Shown one piece after another: positions 29,987-41,733 of a stretch of DNA of 64,000 bases; position 1 is the first letter of the stretch; every line of letters begins with the position of its first letter. This DNA is from Ceratodon purpureus. Taxonomy: Eukaryota > Streptophyta > Bryopsida > Pseudoditrichales > Ditrichaceae. The translations under genes and the position numbers were made by a program. The notes beneath the pieces are model-generated. The model was not told the origin of the DNA, searched no databases, and saw only the letters and a program-made list of their open reading frames with translations. The stretch spans positions 2,352,068 through 2,416,067 of the forward strand of contig CM026427.1 in assembly GCA_014871385.1 (NCBI GenBank), written 5' to 3'.

Positions 29987-32900
29987 ATGGCGGCCTCGCA
30001 GCTGCAGCGGGCGTACCACAAAGAACGAGCTATCGCAAAAAAGATGAAGCTTACTGAATACCCGTGTGCTTGTTCACATTGCCGAGGGGCCCAAGTCCAC
30101 GATGTACGAATAATCGCACAGCACCATCGAGAAAACAAAAGAGACCCATATTTGACAAACTCATTGCTGGTATGTTATCTTTTGCCATAGAATCGAGAAT
30201 GTAGGTTTACAGACTCTATGTTTGATATGTGGAAATCAATGGTGTGCAACCAAAAAACAAAAATCATTGTAAATGCGTGCCTACTGTTAAAATTTCATTG
30301 CGGACTTCTGTCTCTAAATAACCTTGCCCGTATCGCACGTACAGAGGCTGCCACGTAGGTTGAGGGTAGAACTCGAAGAGGATGAATACGAAGTAACAGA
30401 TGACGATTCAGACGACGACGGTTTCGATTACGAACGTATGGTGGAAGACGCTTTTGCGAGAGGAGACGATATACATTGGGAGCAACAACAACAGGATGAT
30501 GTCCCAGAACCTGAAGAAGATGAGTTATGCCACAGTACGGAAGAAATGGAGGCACTGTTTGCTGAAGGAAGGAAACGCCTTTTCAGAGGTTGTAAAACTA
30601 ACCGACTGAAGTTTGTCATCGTGATTTTGACAATGTGCAACCTTTTTGGGGTCCCTTATAGTTTTCTAGACGAACTTTTGCGTTTTCTGGGAAGTGATGT
30701 TCTGCCAAGAAACAATCGCCTTCCTAAAACGTCCTATGAATGTCGCTCCCTGTTGATGAGAATGGGCTTAAAACATGAGGACATTCCGTGTTGTCCTGAT
30801 GGCCATATGCTGTTCTGGAAACACAATAAAAATTTAGATAGATGTACACATCCTGGCTGTGGAAAAAGCAAATATATGCCAGGATCAAATAGTATTCCTG
30901 CAAAGGTTGTTAGGTATTTCTCTATAGTAAAACGGTTACAAAGGCTTTTCCGATGTCCTGAAATTGCTAAATTGTTTCAGCATCATAAGGAGTACCAATC
31001 AGATACCATCATACCAGTTTCATGCGGTCAGTAGTTGATAGTCCGATTTGGAGATGGATATCATCTAGGTGGCGCGAATTTGCAGATGACCCAAGGTTTC
31101 TCCGGCTTGCACTGTGCTTAGACGGAATTAACCCATTCAACATGCAATCGACAACCCATTCTACGTGGCCTGTATTATTGATAACGTATAATCTCCCACC
31201 TTGGCTGGTGACTAGAAAATTCTTTGTGTCTCTTGTTCTTCTAATACCCGGACCGAAGTCGCCTACATCAGAAACCATTGATGTGTTTCTGGAGCCCGTT
31301 GTGGATGACCTACTACAGCTCTGGAATGGAATCAAGTCTGTCGATTGCTCCATCGTTAATGAACCTAGGAGCTTTTCCATGAGAGCGATCTTGATGTGGA
31401 TAGTTGGAGACTACCCAGCACTTGGACTGATCTCAGGGCAGGTTACGAAAGGGTATTCAGGTTGTCTACATTGCGGAGAACTAACGTGTGGTGAAAGCTG
31501 CCAGCCTGCCATTAACAAAGTGGTTTACCTAGGAGCGAGAAGAAATCTGGATCTAGAACATCCCTGGCGAAGAGCTCGGAAAGCATTCAACAACGACACA
31601 GAGGTGCGACCTGCGACTCATCGCATGACTGGAACTGAAGTACGACAGTATGCAGAGGAACGTCAGATATGGTTGGATGGTGGAGGAAGACCTAACAGCG
31701 ACGGTGATCCAGTCAAACGACATGGCGTGAAGCGACTGAGTAGTCTATACCGACTACCATACTGGGAGGTACTTGGTCCTCAGTTCAGATGTTAAACCAC
31801 ACTCAATTCATTGCATTCTACGTAACTAGTACCATCTTGTACACACATTCATTTTCACAACTAATCCAGTCTTCGAAAACACGCCCAGTTTGCTTAGATA
31901 CCATAAAAGCTGAAACTGTGATTTCATGATCCAAGTTGCACTCTGATTTGAAGAATGTTTACTTTTTCTCCGATTTAGTTATCACTATCAATATTTGTTG
32001 TATGCGAGGCTTCATTTATATGTTGATTTGTTACAGGAAATGCCCGTTCGATACGTGCTAGATGTCATGCACTGCGAGAAAAATCTTGCCGACAGTTTGT
32101 TGCGAATGCTATTTGGGGAAACTGACACACCGTCGGTACGAATGGACTTAGAAAATCGACGAATTCGAAAACACCTATGGCTGAGACGCATTGGTGATTC
32201 AGGAAGGCTCTACATGCCTGATGCACCGTACGTTTTGTCTCCTGCTCACAGGAACGTGTTTCTCGAGACTCTACGACGCTTGAAGATGCCAAAAAAATAC
32301 TGCAGCAACTTGTACTCAAAACTCAGCCAGGGAAAACTAAGAGGTTTGAAATCACATGACCTACATGTGCTACTGCAACAAGTATTACCTGTCTGTTTGC
32401 GTGGAATTGGAGATTCAAAGGTTGTCGGGCTTATCATGCGCATTAGTCGTTTGTTTAGGAAGATATGCGCAAAAACAGTTGATGCAGACGCAGAAGAACA
32501 GATGTTGAGTGACGTCACCGAAATCCAGTGCACGATGGAGAAAGAACTTCCACCCGCTTTTTTTAATATTACCTATCACCTTCCCCGTCATTTGGTCCAG
32601 GATCTATTCCTATGCGGCCCCGTCCACACACGATGGATGTACCCTTTCGAGAGATGGCTGAAAGGACTTAAAGGGAGCGTGAGGAATAGAGCAAAACCTG
32701 AAGGAAGCATGGCGAAAGCATACTCCATTGAAGAGGCGTCTGGATTTCTGACTGAATACATGTGCGAGTACACAGGCACCTCCAGGCGAGTATGGGAGAA
32801 CACTGAAGACATATCAATGTCGGAGGATGTACTTGAGGGTGAGCCAAAAGAGAGACCACTGACCGAGAACGAACGACACTGGATGCACAGTTTTGTTTTG

Positions 32901-34680
32901 GACAATGCTACACATCTCGAGCCTTGGAGAAGGTGAGTATTATAGTTCTTTTCTTGAAATTTGCAATGTCTGTTTTATATATTTGGCTGTTCTAAAGCAA
33001 TTACGCATTCATTTGAAGTCCCATTTCAGGAGTGTGACTAAGTAGTTCTCAGTTATTGTCTCAGTCATTCACTGGCTTGCCAACGCTGCCGTCAGTGGCG
33101 ATCATGCCGTGGTTTAATATTTAATTTTAATTGGTTTGTCTAATCAGTTAGTCAAATTAGAGTTTTATTGTGACGCTCTCCTGAATTGTTATATAGTTTT
33201 TCACTCTATTTTTGCGTTACCAGCTTTATGTAATTTTTGTTTACATGGGTTGTTTAATGTGCATCATACAAACATTATAGGCTCTGTCAGCGATACTCCA
33301 TTAGAATGTCAATTAGAGTACCTAAGTTTGAATGTTTTTGGGATTCAACCATTGTCGATGGGCGTGGCAATAGATTAATGTACTTTATGGGTGTTCATTA
33401 AAATAATTCAATGTGATATCTGTCGACATACATGTGCTGGTCATGTTTAGTGTTAATTGATGTCCACTAGTAGATTGGGGAAGCTTTTGAACTTTATTGA
33501 AAAAGTCTGTCGATACAAACCCTGAATCAACGCCATGTATGCAGAGAATTCATAGTCCAGGATTCAAACATTCGGACTGTTTTATGTGTACAGAAATATT
33601 CTACAAGTGGAAAAAGATTGCTCTCATAAGGTTTTGGAAAAGTAAGAGTTTGTCATCACTGACTATGACCATTGTTTGTGTACGTAATGATTCAGTGAAA
33701 TGACCTAGAAGACTGAAAAAATTCCACTATTGTGCAGACGATATCAAGATGCTGTCGAGAAGAGGGCATCAGACCAAAGACAGTGGCGTCGACAACACCG
33801 GAAGAGGAAGAATAGTAGACGAAGATCTACCTTACCAACAGAATTAGCAGACCTTCCGAGTTTCAGCGAATGGCTTCGAGAAGATGTTGATGAGTTAGAA
33901 GACTCCGGTATTCGTTTGGACCCATTAGTGGTGGAATCCTCGAGGCCCCCCTTACTCATGGCCAGTAGGTACAAGAGTATGTATTCGCAAGGCAACCACT
34001 TTAGAGTGGCCAGTGCAGAGGAGTCCATGAAAACATATGACAGTGGCATATGTGCAACTTTTCGACAGCGATGTATCAATGGACTCAGAGATAAAAGTCC
34101 TGTTGTCGCAGACTTAGAGTACGTAGGTGAACTAAAAGAGATCATAGAGTTACATTACCCTGGTCACTACGACAGTCAGCCGCTGGATGCTCGAGGAAGT
34201 GAACCGTTGGAGGACAGAGGACATAAGACAGTTCTGTTTGTGGGAAGCTGGGTGAAGGCGAACTACCGTGGACCCCATGCCACAATCAAAACCGATCAAT
34301 GGGGTTTCACTTTGGCGAACTTTGATACTCTTTGTGGACTAGGGCCTGAATCTTTCGCATTTCCCATTCAATGTGAGCAGGTTTTTTACGCTGACGCTGT
34401 AGAAGATCCTAGATGGAAGGTAGTACTACGAAAGGAAGCGAGATCCAAAAGAGCATCTCTGGATGACTATGAAAACAATGCAACAGGTATATTCCGATTT
34501 GGAAGTGACGCAGACTACGAGGCCATAGTTCCAGAAAGGGAGATACCTGAAGAGGATCCAGAGGGGCTGCCAACTGGGAGGGACGTGATGCCACATGAAG
34601 TCACGTTCGCACAACGAGAACTTGAGGAGTCGAGTTCCGACGACGATGTTCACAATTCTTCAGACGAGCGTGAAGATTAA
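29987..34680 (+). CDS. TNP2-type transposase of the CACTA element (4 exons, one frame change)
   Basis: Exons are 29987-30169, 30345-31768, 32037-32932 and 33738-34680; junction phases 0, 0 and 2 match and all introns are GT-AG. The N-terminus YPCACSHCRGAQVHD, then an acidic region, the zinc-finger-like CCPDGHMLFWKH...CTHPGCGKSKY, IPAKVVRYFSIVKRLQRLF, then RLALCLDGINPFN, CLHCGE, LPYWE/..VLDVMHCEKNLADSLL are the landmarks of TNP2 (PF02992). ELPPAFFNITYHLPRHLVQD and MYPFERWLKGLKG match DUF4218, and FVGSWVKANYRG..QVFYADAVEDPRWKVVLRK matches DUF4216. The frame changes once near 31.01-31.03 kb, between HHKEYQSD and MRSVVDSPIW, with no room for an intron; otherwise about 1140 codons are open. It cuts and moves the element together with the TnpA-like protein (known for En/Spm; inferred here). 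Confidence 0.9.
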
Positions 34681-34917
34681 TGGAATTTTGTCTCTGGTTC
34701 ATGAGTGATAACGGTGGACGATATGGAGATCGCTGCTTCGCCCTGCACTTGCGAATCACATCAGATTTAAAAAACAAGAGTAATAATTGAGGAAGACGCT
34801 GGGCGCTTTGTAAGTTGGATCTGAACCACTAGTATTCCATTATGTCAGTGATTTATGTTTTTTTAATAAATTCTATTTCATCATTTGTTCATTCTCATTG
34901 TTGTTTAAATTTTTTAG

Positions 34918-35385
34918 GTCTGGGAAGAGGGTCCTACTACGGGGGTATCCAGAGATATCAGTCGACAGTGTCACAAGTCATGGTTCGCACGTAGCATCAA
35001 ATTAGTATATCAACACTGTTGTTTAATTTTATTTTCATTTTATGTTTTCAAGTTCCTTTCTTCTAAGATGTTTTTTTTTCATTCTGATAACCTTTGTTTT
35101 TTTGAAGCCGTCTTTCTTCATTCTGTTAATCTCCATAATTCTATCACTTGAAGATTATGGTTGATTTGATTGTTGAATCTTTTTATTTAGATTCGTGGAG
35201 CCAAAGTGTCCCTGTACGGGGGTCACCAAACCTATCGGTCAGTAGTATCTCATATGATGGTGCGCATGTACCATCAAATTAGTATATCAAAAATGTTGTT
35301 TAATTATTTCTCCATTTTATATTTTTAATTTCGTAAATAAATTCTGTTTTTTTACATTCTTCATTCTGATAACCTTCAAAATCTA
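34918..35385 (+). repeat. Tandem duplication of an exon-like block
   Basis: Two diverged copies begin at about 34918 and 35195, each after a T-rich TTTAG acceptor-like site. They encode SYYGGIQRYQSTVSQVMVR and SLYGGHQTYRSVVSHMMVR in the same relative frame. Both are followed by ATCAAATTAGTATATCAA and a TTCATTCTGATAACCTT block. They lie just downstream of the TNP2 stop and may be duplicated terminal exons or subterminal repeats. Confidence 0.7.
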
Positions 35386-35892
35386 CTGCGTGAAGATGAC
35401 GGTTGAATTAATAATTGTTGGTTTTTTTATACTCAGATGACTCATGAGACGTGGAAACAAAGTTTTGATTTTATTTTCATATGTTTTACAATGTATGGTA
35501 TAATGTAATTCACTATCTAAAGAAGACAGCGATCCTCGGTGCATGCATGTACTGTTCACACAAATGTCCAGTTTCACACACAGTTACATGCAGGACTTGT
35601 CAAGAATAGAGGCTGTTGTTCGGGAATTGGAGTACGAGTCCATGACGTGGAAATTTTTTCTATTATTTAAGTGGCAGTCACTCTGGAGATAGTCGGCAGA
35701 TGTCTTGCGGTGCCTCTCACATTCGCAGTGAACTCTCGTTTCTAGTCGTTTTAGGTGAACTCTTTTGTAATGTCAATATAGGTACAGGGAGGGTGAGGTG
35801 CAAAACATTCTCGCAATTGTCAGCTCGGGGCTATTTGTCTTTGTTGCGCTGTGATCTTCATTCCAGCATTATTTTTCTTTGAGTAAGTGGAG

Positions 35893-36732
35893 ATGGCTAC
35901 TGGAATGGCTCCGTCGTCCACGGTGTCTGAAGGCGATCACAGCCGGTGGACATTCGAATCAGTCGTGAAGAAACTGGCGGAGGATGTGGATTGGACTGAC
36001 AACGAAGTGAAAAGTTTGTTGGATTGTAGTCTGGTCACTGGTCTCGACGAAAACAAAGATGACGACAGGTTTCTGTGGGCATTGATTGAAAGCAAGTTTA
36101 ACACTCCTGCGAATTGGGGATTTTTCAGACGAACGTGTGCATTTTTCCCACCTATGAGCTTCTCCAGGTAGAGTTCGTTTCTGAATTCATAGTCATAACA
36201 GTTTCTTCATTTAGATTTATTTATTTCTTTAATTTAAAGTTTTGTCTACAGCAAAGGAAATCACTGTTGCAACACTAAGTGCGTCCTGATCTTGGTTGCA
36301 GTTCGATGAACACCGGAAATTCTGCAGCTATTGAGAACACTATCGACATACTTAAAGGAGCTGTGGAGATGTTCGGGGGAACCGTGAATCAAGTTTTGGA
36401 CGCGGATGTTACTCATTGTGTGTGTTACGTACCTCGGGGTTCCTGTAACGAAGACACATTCGCGGCAATCGTGGGCAGGTATTTATCCATTTCGTTTATG
36501 TGCTTTTGAATCGATGCGTAATTTTATCTGTTATCCGACTTGTAGCCGCATTGATTTCATATGTTATTAAATTTCAAAATTCTCTATTCTCAGCATGGAC
36601 TTCGTGGAGGAAGACGATATCCTGTTGCAGGGCAGTTTGAAGGTCGTCACTCATCAGTGGATCGTGGATTCCGTCCGACTTGAAAAAGAGCTTCCCGTGG
36701 CCCAGTACGAGATTCCTAGAGGCAGACTGTGA
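35893..36732 (+). CDS. Small BRCT-domain protein, copy 1 (196 aa, 3 exons)
   Basis: Exons are 35893-36167, 36302-36478 and 36594-36732; both introns are GT-AG in phase 2. The start is MATGMAPSSTV. Residues 15-90 are a charged helical region (WTDNEVKSLLDC, FFRRTCAFFPP). Residues about 100-190 form a single BRCT-like domain: MFGGTVNQVLDADVTHCVCYV, then LKVVTHQWIVDSVRLEKELP, with the GG, TH and Trp positions typical of the C-terminal BRCT of DNA ligase IV. BRCT domains bind partner or phosphorylated proteins in DNA repair. The protein is far shorter than ligase IV and has no catalytic domain. A paralogue with the same exon phases lies at 38284. It sits immediately outside the CACTA-type element. 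Confidence 0.75.
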
Positions 36733-38283
36733 GGTTCTGAATATGACGTCGTCTATAGCAAATGTTGCGCGGGATTTCTAGCCTGCATTTCGCAGTATGT
36801 ACCAGACTGTTATTGAAATAAAGTGTTTAATTTTCTGGTCAATTGATGCGTAGCACTCTTTGTTATTGAACCTAGTGGATTACAAGTATTAATAAGAAAG
36901 CTTGCTCACATCCTCGCTTAAACAGATGCATAACCTGGACATATGGTGAACCTCCTTCGTATCCCGCTTCATTAGATACGGGGGTAGATAGTAATGGAAA
37001 AAGTCCTAGGTACTCGAGGAATATTTCCTTTAATGACTTCAGTTTTGGCGGTTTTTTTTTTGGAAGGGAATGGTCTGCATGGCTGCGACAGTGTATAAGA
37101 AGCAGAGAACGCAACCATGTTAGTTGCATTCGATGTACGTCGATGATGTGCGTAGTAGCCACTTCCGTTTTCCATTCACTGACTGGATATGTAGTAGCTT
37201 GCAATGATCGTAGGAGTCACTTCCTTTCTCTTTCTCTAAGTAGGTAGGTTGTCTCTCTGTAACAATGTCTTCGTCGGTCAGTATGTGACATGTCGCATAT
37301 TAGCACAGTGATTTTGATGGAATGGCTCCAAGAGAACTACGGCTCTGTCGAGAATGAAGACGACGATGAGCTAATTGTTTTTTGGGTTCTCTCTCAGACT
37401 TGCAGCTGGGCTCGGCAGTATTCTCGCAATTACCCGCGAATGATTGGGAATGCACATATGAACTACCTGTTTAGCCTAGAGGACTGCAGGTTGTACTACA
37501 ATCCAACTCTGTACGATTACGAGAACGACGAGGTGAATTTCGCAGCATTCTGGAGCAAAGTCCGGTTCTAGAACCGCTGGAGCGAGCTGTGTAGGTCGGC
37601 AGGACACCGAGGTAGTGTAGAATGTTATTTTACCCTGTCCATATAAACTAGATGTTAATGTTTGTAGTGAACCAGGAGAGCCGTGAACTGCATATTCCTC
37701 TGTCCGTATTTATTTTCTTCGTACTTTGATTCATCGTAGTAATGTTTGATTTCGGTACTCTACAGAGTAGTGGTCCGCGCATATGAGTCTCGTACCTGGC
37801 ACACATGCAGTCACACTGCCTAATGTACCTGTCTCAGTGGCACTTGGACATGGCAAATCATGGGGAGGTTTTAGGTATGTGCGTGAGTACTAGAAGAGGG
37901 GTTGCGTTCGAAAAAAAATTTGATTGGGTACTATAATCTTTGTCCTGCATAGAATAAGTATCCGCATGGCAACAGTGTTACATGTGTGGTTCATTTCTTT
38001 GGGACCCCATTCACGGAACGCTGATCTCAAGTTTCTATTCTAACTCGGAGTATGTTCATTGGCAACCATGTTTCCACATGCAGTAAAGTGTTTTTGCATG
38101 TGTACCTAAAGAAGTAGATAAATAGGATAATGTAAGCTCGAATTCTACCATGCCTTACGTTGTTGGATCCGTAAGAGAGTGCCAATTTTCGGCTTACATT
38201 TAGTAGGCGAGAACGACAGCATCAGAGTACGTAGGAGTGAAAGTGTGTGGCACGTTGTGTTCTACCTATAGTGCGCTTGCAGA
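36733..38283. other. Spacer between BRCT paralogues with one small open frame
   Basis: Mostly AT-rich non-coding DNA. An intronless 93-codon frame lies at 37290-37571. No other feature is supported. Confidence 0.5.
37290..37571 (+). CDS. Unrecognised small open frame (93 aa)
   Basis: Starts MSHISTVILMEWLQENYG and is rich in Tyr, Trp and acidic residues (VENEDDDELIVFWVLSQTCSW, ending AAFWSKVRF). The composition looks protein-like and there is no intron. It lies between the two BRCT genes in the same orientation. It is not clearly similar to their first exons. It may be a third, diverged member that lost its BRCT exons, or a lineage-specific gene. Confidence 0.35.
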   Translation: MSHISTVILMEWLQENYGSVENEDDDELIVFWVLSQTCSWARQYSRNYPRMIGNAHMNYLFSLEDCRLYYNPTLYDYENDEVNFAAFWSKVRF

Positions 38284-39303
38284 ATGTCAGGGGACTGGAG
38301 CATGGAGCGGCTCGATACGAAGATGATGGACGACACGGAGTGGACAGTGGAGGAGCTTTCAAGTCTCTTCGAATCTAGGTTCTGGGAGGAGACTATGCGA
38401 AAGACTAAACCGCTCACTAGAAGGGAGATCGATAGAATGATGGATAAATGGTTCCACGATGTTAAGAAGTGGAGGAAATACAGAGATGTTGTTGCGTTTT
38501 TCGTTCCACTGGATTACATCAAGTAAGTGGCATGCATTTCATTTGTAAGAGTGTAATTTCTTGTTGTACCCAATATAACTCATTCCGTTGTTCATTTATG
38601 TTTAGCTTTTGTTATCTTTTTGAAGGAGACGAATCTTGACACGAAAGCGTTTCTGTCGTTTCTCACTGCGAATTCTCTGCTGCAATGCAACAGGAACAGA
38701 GACGCGCGTCTCATTGCATCCTTCTTGTCGGACAGGTTAGCTTTAGAAATTGACGTTTACGGTGGACGCGTCTCTCATGCTCTAAATGAAGATGTCACAC
38801 ATGTTGTATGCGTTGTCCGAGATGACATTCCACTCAGCATATTGACCGTTTGCCGGAGGTGAGTAAAGTACATAATTATATGGAGGATGTTACTCTATTA
38901 TGCAGATCGTTTCATTAATGTCTTCAATGTTTTAGAAATATTCCGGATTATTAGTATGTGCACGTGAACAATCATTTTGGATATGATGCAATAGACTCTT
39001 TTACGGGTTGGGAAAAATACTTCAAACATATAACTCAAATTTGACTGAATCGGTGTCCACGTGCACAGCTTGGATTTAAACGAAGAACAGAACATCCTCT
39101 TGAAAGACGACGCCCCCTTCGTGGTTTCACACAAGTGGGTTGAAGATTCTCTTGATCTTCAGGATCGTCTCCCCGAAGACGATTTCCTTCTCAAAAAGGA
39201 TGACAGTCATGAATCTGCAAGAGGACCTACGCGTACACCTCCATCTTCGCCGCCACCTCTTTTCGGTGTAGCGCAGTTTGGATTAGATGTGATGGACGTG
39301 TAA
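38284..39303 (+). CDS. Small BRCT-domain protein, copy 2 (212 aa, 3 exons)
   Basis: Exons are 38284-38522, 38694-38858 and 39069-39303; both introns are GT-AG in phase 2, exactly as in copy 1. The start is MSGDWSMERLD. A charged helical N-terminus (WTVEELSSLFESRFWEE, KWRKYRDVVAFFVPL) precedes a BRCT-like domain: DVYGGRVSHALNEDVTHVVCVV, then PFVVSHKWVEDSLDLQDRLP. A Pro/Ser tail (RTPPSSPPPLFG) is extra. The second acceptor (GCAACAG at 38693) was chosen because it keeps phase and aligns with copy 1; an upstream frame (38620-38693) is then intronic. A role in DNA repair or chromatin is possible but unproven. Confidence 0.7.
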
Positions 39304-39649
39304 TGACCTACACTGTTTAGCATCGCTGAGGTAGGACTGTGTATATTTTGTTGTTTCTATACTTCCTCCACTTCAGTAATTAAGCTGGCAGTAGAAGTGA
39401 GACGCACATAGCTATGCCCCTAAAGAGTTAGAGTGCGCCATTTAGCAGTTGGAGTACACCGAAGTTTTCTGTTGAGGTGACGAGTTGTTTGTGTGTTTTA
39501 GAGTGCGTCGGATGTTGAAGGATGTGCTGTCTTGGAATTTTCCAATTATCCAAGCAAAACACGTCCCTTTTGTTTCAGATTTTTACAAAAACGTATAAAT
39601 AAATATCAGACTGTTTGATATCTGTGAGTATATAGCTTATTGACGCTAA

Positions 39650-39823
39650 GAATCACATCGGTAAACTTTGTCAAGGCTGGCTATGTCACCTGATGGTTAT
39701 ATGTTCATTCCTGAATTCTACTCATCAGATTTTCATGACTTTGGTGAAATAACAATCATCACACTAAAAAATCACATATGTAATCTTCGTCAAGGCTGGC
39801 TATGTCACCTGATGGGTATATCC
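39650..39823 (+). repeat. 51-bp direct repeat pair inside the larger repeat
   Basis: A block from AATCACAT to GATGGKTATA with core GTCAAGGCTGGCTATGTCAC occurs at 39650-39702 and 39770-39822, 120 bp apart. The second belongs to the first 440-bp repeat. Confidence 0.8.
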
Positions 39824-40143
39824 CATATCGTTTGGAGGCTATCGTATGGTATAGTATATATATACGTTCAATGTGGCAGTGTCTCCCAGTTAAGAGCCTT
39901 GGTGGCTTGGCGTTCATGAGCCGCGGTTTGAGGCTCCCGTGGCAACCTCCGGGTGCTAGTGCCGGGTCTCAAACTACCTCATGCCGCCCACCCCACCACG
40001 CTCAACCGGGTATCCCACCCCGCGGAGTTCAAGCAGCACTGTTGAAGCATGCCAACAGTGCGCTTTTGTTTTTATTTTTTGTTCTGCATGGTCATGTTAG
40101 TTCCAATATTCGATTAATGAAATTCTGTCTGTGTGCACAGATC
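39702..40143 (+). repeat. 440-bp dispersed repeat, copy A
   Basis: From TTCATTCCTGAATTCTAC to TGCACAGATCTA, over 90% identical to 40622-41061 by eye. It contains a GC-rich core (GAGCCGCGGTTTGAGGCTCCC, CCGCCCACCCCACCACGCTC) and a hairpin near GCACTGTTGAAGCATGCCAACAGTGC. A plus-strand frame through it is likely chance. A SINE-like origin is possible, but no clear tRNA boxes are seen. Confidence 0.8.
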
Positions 40144-40621
40144 TATATCGCTTAACAATGTGCACACCTTTGCATCAGGGTACTCCTGTGTTTAAGAATT
40201 TCATTAATCGCATATTGTTTATCGGATTTGTTAACTTTACTTCGTTTTGCTCAAGCATCAAGTGGCTTCCACAAACTGTTCTTGAATGTTACCGTATTTT
40301 GGTATGTCCAATGTGTTATTAGAAAGTCTAAGGTAACTGCCGAGATAGAGTTATGTGCTTTCGGCAAATGACTTTATTTTCTGAGTCTTCTTTCAAAAAG
40401 GGATTAATTCATGTACAAATTTCATTTTACGAAGTCTGTATGATCTGTATGAACCGTTTATTATGCTCTTCGTGTTTTTATGGTTTATTTCGACTGACTA
40501 CTTGAATCAGGGAATTTTAGGTGTTTCTTAGACTAATATCTGATCTATACATACTGGACATGTGTTACACTCAACTCGGATTCCTAAATTGTTTCAATTT
40601 TTCTGAAACATTCGTATGGCT

Positions 40622-41061
40622 TTTGTTCATTCCTGAATTCTACCCATGACACAATCATAACTTTGGTGAAATAACAATCATCACACTAAAAAATCACATC
40701 TGTAATCTTCGTCAAGGCTGGCTATGTCACCTGATGGGTATATCCCATATCGTTTGGAGGCTATCGTGTGGTATAGTATATATACGTTCAATGTGGCAGT
40801 GTCTCCCAGTTAAGAGCCTTGGTGGCTTGGCGTTCATGAGCCGCGGTTTGAGGCTGCCGTGGCAACCTCCGGGTGCTAGTGCCGGGTCTCAAACTACCTC
40901 ATGTCGCCCACCCCACCACGCTCAACCGAGTATCCCACCCTGCGGAGTTCAAGCAGCACTGTTGAAGCATGCCAACAGTGCGCTTTTGTTATCATTTTTT
41001 GTTCTGCATGGTAATGTTAGTTCCACAACTCAATTTGAAATTTTGTCCGTGTGCACAGATC
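40622..41061 (+). repeat. 440-bp dispersed repeat, copy B
   Basis: The second copy of the repeat at 39702-40143, same orientation, about 920 bp downstream, with few substitutions. The similarity ends at TGCACAGATCTA in both. Confidence 0.8.
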
Positions 41062-41733
41062 TACAGCGGCGTGCAGCTCCGGCACAGCATCCAAGCCTTT
41101 GAAAAAAGTCTTTCAACAATTCTGTGATCAATTTTTCTCTTTCACTACTTCATGTACATTCTGTTCCATAGCGTATACACTTTGTTCCTTACCAGTGAAA
41201 CTTGCGTTGACGTTATTATTTAAAGTCATTAGGGTGTTTGCACACCGCTCTTTGAAAGAACCTTGTTTTAACGCTGTAAAGAAACCTAGAACTAACTGGT
41301 CTATGCCGAGATGAAATAACGAGGCGGAACTCGCGCTGTCCGTGGCTACTGGGATCAAACGAGTCTTGTGCTGGGTCATGTCTTACAGTGGATGTTGCGT
41401 TCCTTGTCTTGTCATAAATTTTAGGGCTGAACGGCTTCCTCCCAGGTGAAATGAGTAACCTGCAGAGGCAGGTGTTCATTAGGCAAAAGTATTTGATCAT
41501 AAGACAAGGGACATGGTGAGGGTTGAGAAAACCTGCCCTCATTTGAGTTTGCTTGAATTCGATTCGATGTGTTGTAGCATGGGGGCGGCTGTGCTTTTGT
41601 TGCAGAGACTACTTGGTAAGAGGATTTCAAAGCATATAAAATGGCTGACAGTTTGTTGTCTTCCCGTAGTCGCTGCTTTTCTGCCCTCAGTCGATGTTTT
41701 CCTCCCTTTGTTGTTGTTTCCAATTATTATAAG

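Larger units (their letters stand above)
23190..35655. mobile_element. CACTA (En/Spm)-type DNA transposon, ends approximate
   Basis: A two-gene DNA transposon: TnpA-like gene on the minus strand (24594-27681) and TNP2 transposase on the plus strand (29987-34680), diverging from a 2.3-kb spacer. The ends are inferred from CCACGTCAT repeats near 23.2 kb and their inverse near 35.65 kb. Terminal CACTA motifs and a 3-bp target duplication could not be assigned with confidence. One gene is intact and the other has one frame change, so the copy is young. Confidence 0.6.

Noticed and set aside
30905-30980. A 70-bp intron in TNP2 between GTATTT and TTTCAG
   Set aside because: The interval encodes the conserved RYFSIVKRLQRLF segment of TNP2, so it is coding.
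38620-38693. Extension of BRCT copy 2 exon 2 upstream
   Set aside because: No acceptor keeps the phase; the acceptor at 38693 does, and it matches the exon layout of copy 1.
39802-41102. Plus-strand frames through the 440-bp repeats as genes
   Set aside because: The two frames are copies of one repeat and have no protein-like conservation beyond DNA identity.
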